A DNA stretch of 52,151 bases, taken from NCBI RefSeq assembly GCF_003202205.1, contig NZ_PDOG01000001.1, forward strand, positions 1,233,946 through 1,286,096. Reading direction: 5' to 3'. Shown here in pieces: positions 33,125 to 41,396 of this stretch (positions are counted from its first letter, which is position 1; each line of letters opens with the position of its first letter). This stretch comes from Halomonas sp. LBP4. Lineage in GTDB: Bacteria > Pseudomonadota > Gammaproteobacteria > Pseudomonadales > Halomonadaceae. Position numbers and translations under genes: made by a program. The notes beneath the pieces are model-generated. The model was not told where the DNA came from, did not search any database, and worked only from the letters and a program-made list of their open reading frames with translations.

Positions 33125-33838
33125 TCAGGCGCCGGTCTCGTAGGCCGCCTTGAGGCGATAGAACTCGGCCACGATGTCGTCCATGGCGGCGGGGTCGTAT
33201 TCACACAGGCCGCTGACCACCAGCTTCTTGGAGCCGGTACCGATCTGCTCACCGTCGGCGGCGATGCGGAATTCCAGCAGGGCATCGCCGCGCTTGCCGG
33301 TGACCTCGAGCGACGAGCGGGCCAGCTCCAGTCCGGGCGCCAGGGCGTCCAGCCGCTCCAGCGAGAAGCCCATGCTGTCGTAGATCACCAGCGGACGACG
33401 CGGATTGAACATCACCCCCTTCTCCTCCATGAGCGGCTTGAGATAGTGGGGGAAGTTCTTGCCCGAGAAGGCCACGTAGCAGCGGGTGAAGGCCTCGACC
33501 ACCGTCTCGTCACGGGTCGTCGCGCCGCTGCGCTCCACCTCGAGGTACGACTTGCCGCCCTCGTCGCAGACGCGGACCCGGCCGTCGTCGAGCTCCTGGA
33601 AGCATAGCGGCGTGCCGTCGCCGACCATGTTCAGGAAGCGGAAGCTCATGTGCTGGGAGAGGCCGAAACGGGCCAGCACCAGGGCGAACAGCAGGTCGCC
33701 GGGCACGCAGAAGCGGCGGGCATCCGGGTTGTGGATGGGGTTGTAGTCGCCGGCGATTCGCTTGGCGAACCGACTGGCCTGCTCCGCGGAGATGCGTACC
33801 CGCTGCCCCGTGGGCGTATGGAATTCATCGAGAAACAT
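33125..33838 (-). CDS. DUF3581-family protein
   Basis: The 237-residue protein shows the DUF3581 start FLDEFHTPTGQRVRISAEQASRFAKRIAGDYNPIH, which includes a MaoC/hotdog-like 'AGDYNPIHN' motif, then FRFLNMVGDG and CYVAFSGKNFPHYLKPLMEEKGVMF. Hotdog folds often act on acyl-CoA, but DUF3581 is uncharacterised and seems restricted to gammaproteobacteria. The start at 33838 is preferred to 33910 because the fold begins there. It lies just upstream of fhs on the same strand, with a 46-base gap. Confidence 0.8.
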   Translation of the reverse strand: MFLDEFHTPTGQRVRISAEQASRFAKRIAGDYNPIHNPDARRFCVPGDLLFALVLARFGLSQHMSFRFLNMVGDGTPLCFQELDDGRVRVCDEGGKSYLEVERSGATTRDETVVEAFTRCYVAFSGKNFPHYLKPLMEEKGVMFNPRRPLVIYDSMGFSLERLDALAPGLELARSSLEVTGKRGDALLEFRIAADGEQIGTGSKKLVVSGLCEYDPAAMDDIVAEFYRLKAAYETGA

Positions 33839-34076
33839 GCTGCTGTGCCTGCCCTGCATCGTTGGCGATCCATCTTCTGCCGGCCACTGCCGGAGGGCAG
33901 ATGATGCCATAAAACCCGCGGCAACGAAGCCTTACCGAAGATTACCATGACAGGGGGCAACCACGGGAGCGGAGCCTGCTGCCCCCCGGCAGGCCCCCCC
34001 TGACGCTCCCGACAAGCTGAGCAGAGTATGCAAGGACGGCATGGGAAAACGGGGCGATTAGCGACTTTCGTTCATA

Positions 34077-34103
34077 TTGCATCGCATCATGGTGTGATAG
34101 AAT
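34077..34103 (+). promoter_or_regulatory. Candidate nhaD promoter
   Basis: TTGCAT and TAGAAT hexamers, separated by 15 bases, lie ~50 bases upstream of nhaD in the 316-base gap 33839-34154. The spacing is short for sigma-70, so the call is tentative. The gap otherwise holds no gene; a C-rich leader precedes the ATG. Confidence 0.35.
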
Positions 34104-34154
34104 CCGCGCGACTTTCTAACCCTTCCCTTCCTCTTTCCTCAGGACATTTCAGCC

Positions 34155-35639
34155 ATGCTGACACCCTGCAAGTCACTCCAACGACCCCGGCGTCCCGCCT
34201 GGTGGTCGAGCCCCCTCGTTCTCGCGGTCCTGGCCCTGCTGTTCAGCCCCTTCGCCCATGCGGTGACCGGCGAGCTGGACTTGACCAGCACCTCGGTTGG
34301 CTTCCTGGCCGTCGCCATCTTCGTCCTCGCCTACGCCCTGGTGATGGCCGAGGAGAAGATCCATATGCGCAAGTCCAAGCCGGTGCTGGTGGCGGCAGGC
34401 ATCATCTGGGGCCTGATCGGCTGGGTCTATGTACAGAACGGCATGTCTGCCGATTCCGAGCATGCCTTCCGCGTGACCCTGCTCGAGTTCACCGAGCTGA
34501 TGCTCTTCCTGCTGGTGGCGATGACCTACATCAACGCCATGGAGGAGCGCCGGGTCTTCGATGCGCTACGCTCATGGATGGTCCGCAAGGGCTTCAGCTA
34601 CCGCTCGCTGTTCTGGATCACCGGGGTGCTGGCCTTCGTGATCTCGCCGATCGCCGACAACCTGACCACGGCCCTGCTGATGTGTGCCGTGGTGACCAAG
34701 GTCGCCGAGGGCGACAAGCGCTTCATCAACCTGGCCTGCGTCAACATCGTGGTGGCGGCCAATGCCGGTGGCGCCTTCAGCCCCTTCGGTGACATCACTA
34801 CCCTGATGGTCTGGCAGGCCGGCATTGTCCAATTCTACGAGTTCTTCGAACTGCTGGTCCCGTCGCTGGTCAACTTCCTGATCCCGGCCGTGGTGATGAG
34901 CGCCTTCATCAAGAACCGCAAGCCGGACTCGGTCCAGGAGGACGTCTGGCTGAAGCGCGGCGCCCGCCGCATCATCGCGCTGTTCCTGCTCACCGTCGCC
35001 ACCGCCGTGGCCGGCCACACCCTGCTGCACCTGCCGCCGGTGCTGGGCATGATGACGGGCCTTGGCTACCTGCAGTTCTTCGGTTACTTCCTGCGTTGCA
35101 CCCTGCCGCGCTCCCTGGAGCGCAAGCGCACCCGCTACAGCCAGCGCGGCGACTGGAAGAAGCTCGAGAGCCTGGGCAGCGTGGTGCCCTTCGACGTGTT
35201 CAACCGCGTGGCCCGCGCCGAGTGGGATACCCTGCTGTTCTTCTACGGCGTGGTGATGTGCGTCGGCGGCCTCGGCTTCATGGGCTATCTGGGCCTGCTC
35301 TCCGAAGCCCTCTACACCGGCTGGAATGCCACGGGCGCCAACATTGCCCTGGGGGTGATCTCGGCGGTGGTCGACAACATCCCGGTGATGTTCGCCGTGC
35401 TCACCATGCAGCCGGACATGTCCCATGGCCACTGGCTGCTGATCACGCTGACCGCCGGCGTCGGCGGCAGCCTGCTGTCGATCGGCTCGGCGGCCGGCGT
35501 CGCCCTGATGGGCCAGGCCCGCGGCAACTACACCTTCATGGGCCATCTCCGATGGGCCCCGGTGATTGCCCTGGGCTATGCCGCCAGCGTGGCCACCCAC
35601 CTGTGGCTGAATGCCGACAGCTTCGCCATCTACGGCTGA
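34155..35639 (+). CDS. nhaD: Na+/H+ antiporter NhaD
   Basis: The 494-residue protein has an N-terminal signal-like helix (SPLVLAVLALLFSPFAHA, shaded by WWSSP) and about twelve further membrane segments. NhaD/ArsB superfamily signatures are seen: EEKIHMRKSKPVLVAAGIIWGLIG, VISPIADNLTTALLMCAVV, NIVVAANAGGAFSPFGDITTLMVWQ, and SAVVDNIPVMFAVLTM, with paired Asp in membrane segments. It exports Na+ (and Li+) at alkaline pH. Its presence suits a halophile. A 9-bp GC hairpin follows eight bases after the stop. Confidence 0.93.
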   Translation: MLTPCKSLQRPRRPAWWSSPLVLAVLALLFSPFAHAVTGELDLTSTSVGFLAVAIFVLAYALVMAEEKIHMRKSKPVLVAAGIIWGLIGWVYVQNGMSADSEHAFRVTLLEFTELMLFLLVAMTYINAMEERRVFDALRSWMVRKGFSYRSLFWITGVLAFVISPIADNLTTALLMCAVVTKVAEGDKRFINLACVNIVVAANAGGAFSPFGDITTLMVWQAGIVQFYEFFELLVPSLVNFLIPAVVMSAFIKNRKPDSVQEDVWLKRGARRIIALFLLTVATAVAGHTLLHLPPVLGMMTGLGYLQFFGYFLRCTLPRSLERKRTRYSQRGDWKKLESLGSVVPFDVFNRVARAEWDTLLFFYGVVMCVGGLGFMGYLGLLSEALYTGWNATGANIALGVISAVVDNIPVMFAVLTMQPDMSHGHWLLITLTAGVGGSLLSIGSAAGVALMGQARGNYTFMGHLRWAPVIALGYAASVATHLWLNADSFAIYG

Positions 35640-35646
35640 CCTCTCG

Positions 35647-35669
35647 CCCGGCGGCACCCCGCCGCCGGG
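35647..35669 (+). terminator. Hairpin after nhaD, probable terminator
   Basis: A perfect 9-bp stem (CCCGGCGGC / GCCGCCGGG) around an ACCCC loop, starting eight bases after the nhaD stop. It lacks a T-tract. Downstream, 35670-36022 shows no gene. A CTACAT-N12-ATGTAG inverted repeat at 35705-35728 may be regulatory for the next operon. Confidence 0.6.
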
Positions 35670-36022
35670 ACTCCCCCTCGTACCGAGCGTTGAAGCAAAA
35701 AACCCTACATTGCCTTCCAGTGATGTAGCGTATCAGGTTATGGTGGCTCGAAAAGGCACGGCCGGGTCCGGGTAGCCCGCTGATCTGACCGCGATTTCCC
35801 CGACATACCGACAAGGGCTCGGGCAACGAGCCTGGAACGACTTGCAGGGAGCCAGCGTCATCGACTCATACACGCCTGGAGTGCGGGCCAAGACCGTACC
35901 GTGCATGAACCTGACGTTCATCAGACGACAACGGGAACTCTTCACGCGATGCAGCCCCTCGTCCTGAACCGCGCTACTGCAGTGGCGACCTCACGTGTCT
36001 CGACAGACGGCGAGCCGGGCCC

Positions 36023-36457
36023 ATGGCAAGGCTGACGCAGCGCCTGCTGCTGGCCCTGCTGATGCTGGCGGGCGCCTCCTCGGCCACTGCCGAGGAGGCG
36101 CCCGTGCTGCTCGTTGCCCATGCCGGTGTCGATACCCGGCAGCTGACTCGCGATACCACCCGGGCCATCTTCGCCATGCGCCAGCGTACCTGGCCCGACG
36201 GCCAGGCCGTGCGGGTCTTCGTGCTGGCCAATGACCATCCCGTGCACGCGCGCTTCGCCAAGAAACGGCTGGCGGTCTACCCCCACCAATTGCAGCTGGC
36301 CTGGGACCGCATGGTCTTCTCGGGCACTGGCCAGGCACCCAACCGCGTCACCACCCAGGCCGAGATGCGCGAGCGTCTTGCCAGCACCCCCGGTGCCCTG
36401 GGCTATCTGGAAAGGGAGTACCTGGATGATCGTGTCCAAGTCATTACGATGGACTGA
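36023..36457 (+). CDS. PstS-like periplasmic substrate-binding protein, short
   Basis: The 144-residue product has a signal peptide (MARLTQRLLLALLMLAGASSATA), then a PBP-like fold fragment: LLVAHAGVDTRQLTRDTTRA, IFAMRQRTWPDGQAVRVFVLA, FAKKRLAVYPHQLQLAWDRM, STPGALGYLEREYLDDRVQV. This matches the short 'phosphate ABC transporter substrate-binding' group (PBP-like, ~140 aa), which lacks half of a full PstS. Its 3' end overlaps the barrel gene by 32 bases. The ribosome site is weak. The role is probably ligand sensing or presentation for the adjacent barrel and c-di-GMP protein, inferred from the operon. Confidence 0.8.
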   Translation: MARLTQRLLLALLMLAGASSATAEEAPVLLVAHAGVDTRQLTRDTTRAIFAMRQRTWPDGQAVRVFVLANDHPVHARFAKKRLAVYPHQLQLAWDRMVFSGTGQAPNRVTTQAEMRERLASTPGALGYLEREYLDDRVQVITMD

Positions 36458-37643
36458 GGCCTGTGCCGGCATGCTGCTCGGCGGCCTGCTGCTGATCACC
36501 AGTGCGCAGGCCCGGGCCGAATCCCCTGTACTCGACACCCTGCAGATGCATGGCTTCCTTAGTCAGGCCCTGGTGATCACCGACCGTAACGACTTCTTCG
36601 GCCCCAGCAGCAGCGGCCTCGGTAGCCTCAAGTTCACCGAGATCGGCGCCAATGCCTCGATTCGCCCCCATCAGGATGTGCTGATCGCTGCCCAGGTGCT
36701 GAGTCGCCGCGCCGGTGGCGACGGCAGCGATGCCGAGCCCGTGCTGGATTACGGCATCATTGACTACCAGATGCTCTCCAATCAGCGTCGCACCCTTGGC
36801 ATTCAGGTCGGCCGCTTCAAGAATCCCTTCGGCTTCTACAACCAGACCCGGGACGTGGCCTTCACCCGCCCCAGCATTCTGCTGCCTCAGTCCATCTATT
36901 TCGACAGGACGCGCTCTCTGGCCCTTTCAGCAGACGGAGCCCTCGTTTACGCCGAAGAGCGGCTCTCGAAAGGCACGGTGCGGGCATACGCCGGTGTTGG
37001 CGACACTCAGGCCGGTGACGACCTGCGGCGAACGCTTCGACTGGATGCGGTTCGGGGTGACCTTAAATCCAAGACCTCGGCGATCGCCCAGGTTCGTTAT
37101 GAACATGATGGCGGTCGTTTCGTGGCCGCGCTCACCACGGCGAGTGCCAATGCGCGCTTCGAATCCGGCATTCCCGGCCTCAGCAATGGCGGTTTCTTCT
37201 TCGAGCCCTGGGTGTTTTCCCTGCAATACAATGAAGAGCTCTGGAGCCTCACCGGGGAGTTTGCCCTGCGGAAATCGGGCCTCGAAGGCTTCAACGATCC
37301 CAGGTTCAACTTCGATGTGACGGGGGAGAGCTGGTATGTCCAGTATACCCGCCGCTTCCATGACGACTGGCAATGGCTGGTGCGCTATGACAGCCTGACC
37401 AGCAACCGCGATGACCGCTCGGGCAAGGCCTTCGAAGCCAGCGGTGCCGGTCCCGCTCACTCCCAGTTTGCCGATGACATCACCCTGGGACTGCAATGGA
37501 ACGTCAACCCCCGGGTGCTGTTGGCCGCCGAGTATCATTATGTCGACGGTACCGGCTGGCTGCCCATTCAGGACAACCCCGACCCGAGCGAGACCAGCCG
37601 CCGCTGGAACATGCTGCTGTTCCAGCTTTCGCTGCGCTTCTGA
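36426..37643 (+). CDS. Outer-membrane beta-barrel (porin-like) protein
   Basis: The 405-residue product has a signal peptide (MIVSKSLRWTEACAGMLLGG, then LLLITSAQARA) and a body of alternating polar/hydrophobic strands, for example HGFLSQALVITD, LGIQVGRFKNPFGFYNQTRD, VRAYAGVGD, WYVQYTRRFHDDWQWLVRYD and ITLGLQWNVNPRVLLAAEYHY. It ends in a C-terminal aromatic strand MLLFQLSLRF with the terminal Phe required for barrel insertion. The RFKNPFGFYN motif is typical of porin-like proteins in GGDEF operons. It overlaps the upstream gene and is followed 47 bases later by the GGDEF-EAL gene. Confidence 0.85.
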   Translation: MIVSKSLRWTEACAGMLLGGLLLITSAQARAESPVLDTLQMHGFLSQALVITDRNDFFGPSSSGLGSLKFTEIGANASIRPHQDVLIAAQVLSRRAGGDGSDAEPVLDYGIIDYQMLSNQRRTLGIQVGRFKNPFGFYNQTRDVAFTRPSILLPQSIYFDRTRSLALSADGALVYAEERLSKGTVRAYAGVGDTQAGDDLRRTLRLDAVRGDLKSKTSAIAQVRYEHDGGRFVAALTTASANARFESGIPGLSNGGFFFEPWVFSLQYNEELWSLTGEFALRKSGLEGFNDPRFNFDVTGESWYVQYTRRFHDDWQWLVRYDSLTSNRDDRSGKAFEASGAGPAHSQFADDITLGLQWNVNPRVLLAAEYHYVDGTGWLPIQDNPDPSETSRRWNMLLFQLSLRF

Positions 37644-37690
37644 CACGCCGGGCTCGCGGCATCCCCTCCACCGGCCCGGGACATGCTGGA

Positions 37691-40528
37691 ATGAGTGTCA
37701 CGAAAGTCCATGGAACACGACACCGCCTGAGCCTGACCTGGCGGGTCATTGCGCTCAGCAGCCTCTTGCTGCTGGGCCTGGTGGTGCTGTTCTCGTGGCT
37801 CGGCCATGCCAACCTGACGCGCCAGTTCCAGGAGGGCCGCGACGAGCACAATGAGCGCCATATGCGCGAGATCCGTCTCGCCCTGCAGCGCTCCGAGGAT
37901 AGCCTGCGTCAGCTCGCGGCCCTGGTCGCCGCCGCACCGCACTTCGGCCCCGCACTGGAGCAACGCGACCAGAGCGACATCCTCGAGTCCCTCAGCCCCC
38001 AGTGGCCGACCCTGCAGCTCGAAGCGGGTATCGACGAGATACTCGTCTTCGACTCTCGAGGCGCACAACTGGCCGAGTGGGGGGAGGAGGGCCAGGCACA
38101 GAGTGTACGTCCGATCCAGGCCTGGGTCCGCCGAGTCATGGACACCGAGATGCCGCTGACCGCCCTGCGCTGCTCCAACGATTGCCGGCAGTATGCCGCG
38201 GTACCGGTGCTGGTCGAGGGCCAGAGCGCCGGCATCGTGATCCTGTCACGTTCGCTGGCCGACGTGACTCGCCAGGCCCAGCAGGTCTCCGGCAGTGACG
38301 TCGCCCTGCTGGTCACCGGCGCCATGCCGGACGACAGGGGGGACACCGAGCGCCACCTGGAGGCCTGGAACGGCCACCTGGTGGCCCTGACCCGTCAGGA
38401 GGAGAGTCTCTCGCTGTTGAGAAGCGCCTCGCAACAGGCGTCGCTGCGCGAGCTCTTACAGGTACCGCTGCAGTTTCGCCATCGCGGACGCGACATCGAG
38501 CTCAGCGCGGTACGCATGGAGGAGGACAGCGACCGCCGCAGCACGGGCTACTTCCTGATGGCATCGGACATCACCCCCCAGATCCGCGCCATCGGCCAGG
38601 ATACCCGCACCCTGATGCTCGTCGGCCTGGGCGGCTGGCTGGCCGCCGAGCTGCTGCTGCTGGCCATCCTGCTGAGCCCCATGGCACGCCTGCGGCGCCT
38701 CGCCGGAGTCCTGCCGGTGCTCGCCCATGGCGGCTTCGCCGAGGCACGTGCCGCCATTCCCCGCCCCAGGCGCCGGCTCAGCGACGAGATCGACGTACTG
38801 GAAGGCACCACCCTCGAGCTCTCGAGCCAGCTGGAGACCCTGGAGCAGGAGGTCAGCGCCCGTGGCGAACAGCTGGCCGAGCGGGTCGAGGAACTGGCCC
38901 GCGAGCGGGACTTCGTCGGCAGCCTGCTGGATACCGCTCGCGTCTTCATCGTCACCCAGGACGAGCATGGGCGGATCAGCCTGGTCAACGACTACGCCCT
39001 GTCCGTGATGGCGGTGCGGGAAGAGAAGCTGCTGGGACGACACTTCGATGACGTTTTCTCGGCCCCGACCGTCGGCACCACGGGGCTCGCCGTGCCGCAT
39101 CAGGAGGAACGCACCCTGCTGATGACGGAAGGCCGACACCGTACCATCGCCTGGTACCATGCCCCCTTGCCCACCGGCAACGACGGTACCACGGCACGCA
39201 TCTCCGTGGGGCTCGACATCACCGAGCGCAAGGCAGCGGAAGCACGACTGACCTGGCTGGCCGAGCGCGATGTGCTGACCGGGCTCTACAACCGCCGTTA
39301 TTTCCAGGAAGCCCTCGGTAGCGCCCTGAAGCAGGGCCAGGTTGGTGCCGTGCTGCTGATGGATCTCGACCAGTTCAAGGACGTCAACGAACTGAGCGGC
39401 CACCAGGCGGGGGACCGGCTGCTACGCAAGGTCGCCGATACGCTCTTCCAGGAGCTGGGCCATCGCGGCGTGATCGCCCGGCTGGGGGGTGACGAGTTCG
39501 CGCTGCTGCTGGAAGGGGCCGATGCCGAGCAGGGGGTGCGTGTCGCCCAGCAGATCAACCACCTGCTCGAGTCCATCCGCTTCAATGCCGGGGGAAGACG
39601 TCACCGGGTCATCGCCAGCACCGGCATCGCCCTGTTCCCGGCCCTCGGCGACAACTCCACCGACCTGATGGCCAATGCCGATGTGGCCATGTACAAGGCC
39701 AAGGTGGATGGCATCCAGCGCTGGCACCTGCTCTCTCCCCTCGAGAATGCCAAGGATGAACTGCAGGAGCGGGTCTATTGGGTCGAGCGCGTACGCAAGG
39801 CCCTCAAGAACGACGACTTCGCACTGATGGTGCAGCCCATCATGCGCCTCGAGGACCGGGATGTTCGTCACTACGAGGTGCTGTTGCGGATGCGCGACCC
39901 CGGCGGCAACCTGGTCTCGCCCGGTCGTTTCATCCCGCTGGCGGAACGCAGCGGCCAGATCGTCCAGATCGACCGCTGGGTACTTCACCACAGCCTGCAG
40001 GCCCTGAGACAGCTGCAGGAGAGGGGCATCAGCCTGGCAGTCAACCTCTCGGGGCAGTCCCTCCATGACGACGGCCTGAAGCAATTCCTCGCCGACGAAC
40101 TCACCACCAGTGGCGCCGACCCGAACTACCTGATCCTGGAAATCACCGAGACCGCCGCCGTGACCGACTTTTCCACCGCGCGCGGGGTGCTGCAGGCCAT
40201 GCGCGACCTGGGCTGCCGCACGGCCCTGGATGATTTCGGCGTCGGCTTCAGCAGCTTCCATTATCTGGGGCAGCTACCGGTGGACTACATCAAGATCGAC
40301 GGAAGCTTCATCCGCAGCCTGCCGGTGAGTGCCGACAGTCGAGTCATCGTGAAGGCGATTGCCGATATCGCCAGCGGCTTCGGCAAGCAGGCCATCGCCG
40401 AATTCGTCGATCAGGAAGCCCTGATACCGATTCTTCAGTCGTACGGCATCTCCTATGGACAGGGCTTCCATCTCGGCAGGCCTATTGCTATCGAAGAGGC
40501 TTTCGGTATGCTTACAAAAAAAAGCTAA
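37691..40528 (+). CDS. Membrane PAS-GGDEF-EAL c-di-GMP enzyme
   Basis: The 945-residue protein has TM1 (~17-37), a ~270-residue periplasmic sensor with a probable disulfide (LRCSNDCRQ), TM2 (~308-330), a coiled segment and PAS domain (~403-513), GGDEF (~526-690) and EAL (~706-940). GGDEF is intact (RLGGDEFALLLEG) but has no RxxD inhibitory site. The EAL core reads EVLLRM and retains VNLSGQS, LEITETA, ALDDFGVGFSS, YIKIDGSF and YGQGFHLG, so phosphodiesterase activity is possible. Net activity is unpredictable. It is the last gene of the PstS-like/barrel operon. Confidence 0.9.
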   Translation: MSVTKVHGTRHRLSLTWRVIALSSLLLLGLVVLFSWLGHANLTRQFQEGRDEHNERHMREIRLALQRSEDSLRQLAALVAAAPHFGPALEQRDQSDILESLSPQWPTLQLEAGIDEILVFDSRGAQLAEWGEEGQAQSVRPIQAWVRRVMDTEMPLTALRCSNDCRQYAAVPVLVEGQSAGIVILSRSLADVTRQAQQVSGSDVALLVTGAMPDDRGDTERHLEAWNGHLVALTRQEESLSLLRSASQQASLRELLQVPLQFRHRGRDIELSAVRMEEDSDRRSTGYFLMASDITPQIRAIGQDTRTLMLVGLGGWLAAELLLLAILLSPMARLRRLAGVLPVLAHGGFAEARAAIPRPRRRLSDEIDVLEGTTLELSSQLETLEQEVSARGEQLAERVEELARERDFVGSLLDTARVFIVTQDEHGRISLVNDYALSVMAVREEKLLGRHFDDVFSAPTVGTTGLAVPHQEERTLLMTEGRHRTIAWYHAPLPTGNDGTTARISVGLDITERKAAEARLTWLAERDVLTGLYNRRYFQEALGSALKQGQVGAVLLMDLDQFKDVNELSGHQAGDRLLRKVADTLFQELGHRGVIARLGGDEFALLLEGADAEQGVRVAQQINHLLESIRFNAGGRRHRVIASTGIALFPALGDNSTDLMANADVAMYKAKVDGIQRWHLLSPLENAKDELQERVYWVERVRKALKNDDFALMVQPIMRLEDRDVRHYEVLLRMRDPGGNLVSPGRFIPLAERSGQIVQIDRWVLHHSLQALRQLQERGISLAVNLSGQSLHDDGLKQFLADELTTSGADPNYLILEITETAAVTDFSTARGVLQAMRDLGCRTALDDFGVGFSSFHYLGQLPVDYIKIDGSFIRSLPVSADSRVIVKAIADIASGFGKQAIAEFVDQEALIPILQSYGISYGQGFHLGRPIAIEEAFGMLTKKS

Positions 40529-40534
40529 TATAAT
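40529..40534 (+). promoter_or_regulatory. TATAAT -10 candidate for the acyltransferase
   Basis: A consensus TATAAT lies at 40529-40534, directly after the GGDEF-EAL stop, behind an A-run (40516-40523), and 53 bases before the acyltransferase ATG. No good -35 box is seen at the expected distance. The region is unusually AT-rich for this DNA. Confidence 0.4.
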
Positions 40535-40586
40535 ACTTACAAGAACACTCGTTTCTGACACCTCCACTGTGCAAGGGAATCATCAC

Positions 40587-41396
40587 ATGGCCCCCACCCC
40601 CTCACCCCCCAGGAAAGGTCGGTCGATCACAGAGCTATTCGATTGTTTCAGAAACGAGTTCAGCTTCAAGCTACCTTGTAACGAACAGGAAAAGCGCCGT
40701 GCCTTCCACTTGCGCCATGATGTCTACTGCGCGGAGTTGCACTACGAGCCCCCCACGGATGCCGAGCGTCAGCTTGAATATGACGTCTTCGACGATCATG
40801 CCATTCATTGTGTCGTCGAACACAACCAGACGGGCTTGACGGTAGGCTGCATGCGTGTCGTCCTGCCACGGTTCGGCTGCGACCTTTCGGGCCGAAAGCT
40901 TCCGCTTCTCACCTACGGCGGCCAGAGCCTGACACATCCCTCTCTGCATCCCGACTCCTTTCCCAGGGAGAACATCTGCGAAGTTTCCAGACTCGCGGTA
41001 CATCCCTCATTCAGAAAGGCCAGAAGCAATATCGCGGGCGTCAAGGAAAAGGACATTCACGACCTGGAGGCCAAGCATCGGTCTCTACCGGTAGGGCTAA
41101 GCCTGTTCTTTGCCGCGACGGCCATCGTGGGCATGGCGAAAAGGCAGCATGTGTTCGCCATGATGGAGCCACGCTTTGCGAGGCTCCTCAAGATATCAGG
41201 GTTGAGCTTCCAGCAGGTCGGCGACCTGATCGACTACCATGGCCCGAGGGCGGCCTTCTACATCGACCAGCGGCAGGCCGAAACGGCGATGCATGAAGAG
41301 TTGAAGCCACTTTATCGACACATAAAGCAGCAGCTTTCTCCTCAACTCGCGGCCGCCATGCCTCACCGGCGGCGATGCGCGGCGACAACCTCATGA
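40587..41396 (+). CDS. PEP-CTERM/exosortase-associated acyltransferase (LuxI/FeeM-like)
   Basis: The 269-residue protein has the N-acyl amino acid synthase layout: EQEKRRAFHLRHDVYCAELHYEP, EYDVFDDHAIHCVV, GCMRVVLPR, and CEVSRLAVHPSFR, equivalents of the Arg/Trp, Asp and Glu-Ser-Arg motifs of LuxI-type enzymes. It matches the group annotated with PEP-CTERM/exosortase systems, but no exosortase is in the window. It may make a long-chain N-acyl molecule. Base use is lower in G+C (32 of 60 at 41041-41100) than its neighbours. Its 3' end overlaps the convergent lipoprotein frame by 209 bases. Confidence 0.8.
   Translation: MAPTPSPPRKGRSITELFDCFRNEFSFKLPCNEQEKRRAFHLRHDVYCAELHYEPPTDAERQLEYDVFDDHAIHCVVEHNQTGLTVGCMRVVLPRFGCDLSGRKLPLLTYGGQSLTHPSLHPDSFPRENICEVSRLAVHPSFRKARSNIAGVKEKDIHDLEAKHRSLPVGLSLFFAATAIVGMAKRQHVFAMMEPRFARLLKISGLSFQQVGDLIDYHGPRAAFYIDQRQAETAMHEELKPLYRHIKQQLSPQLAAAMPHRRRCAATTS

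Noticed and set aside
31231..33153. 640-residue plus-strand open frame
   Set aside because: It is antisense to fhs, His/Gln/Gly-rich in composition, and shows no domain; high G+C produces such frames.
35740..35850. Possible c-di-GMP riboswitch before the signalling operon
   Set aside because: A GGGTCCGGGTAGCCC-like stretch was tempting, but the GEMM-I conserved core (GCAAAGCC and a tetraloop receptor) is not seen.
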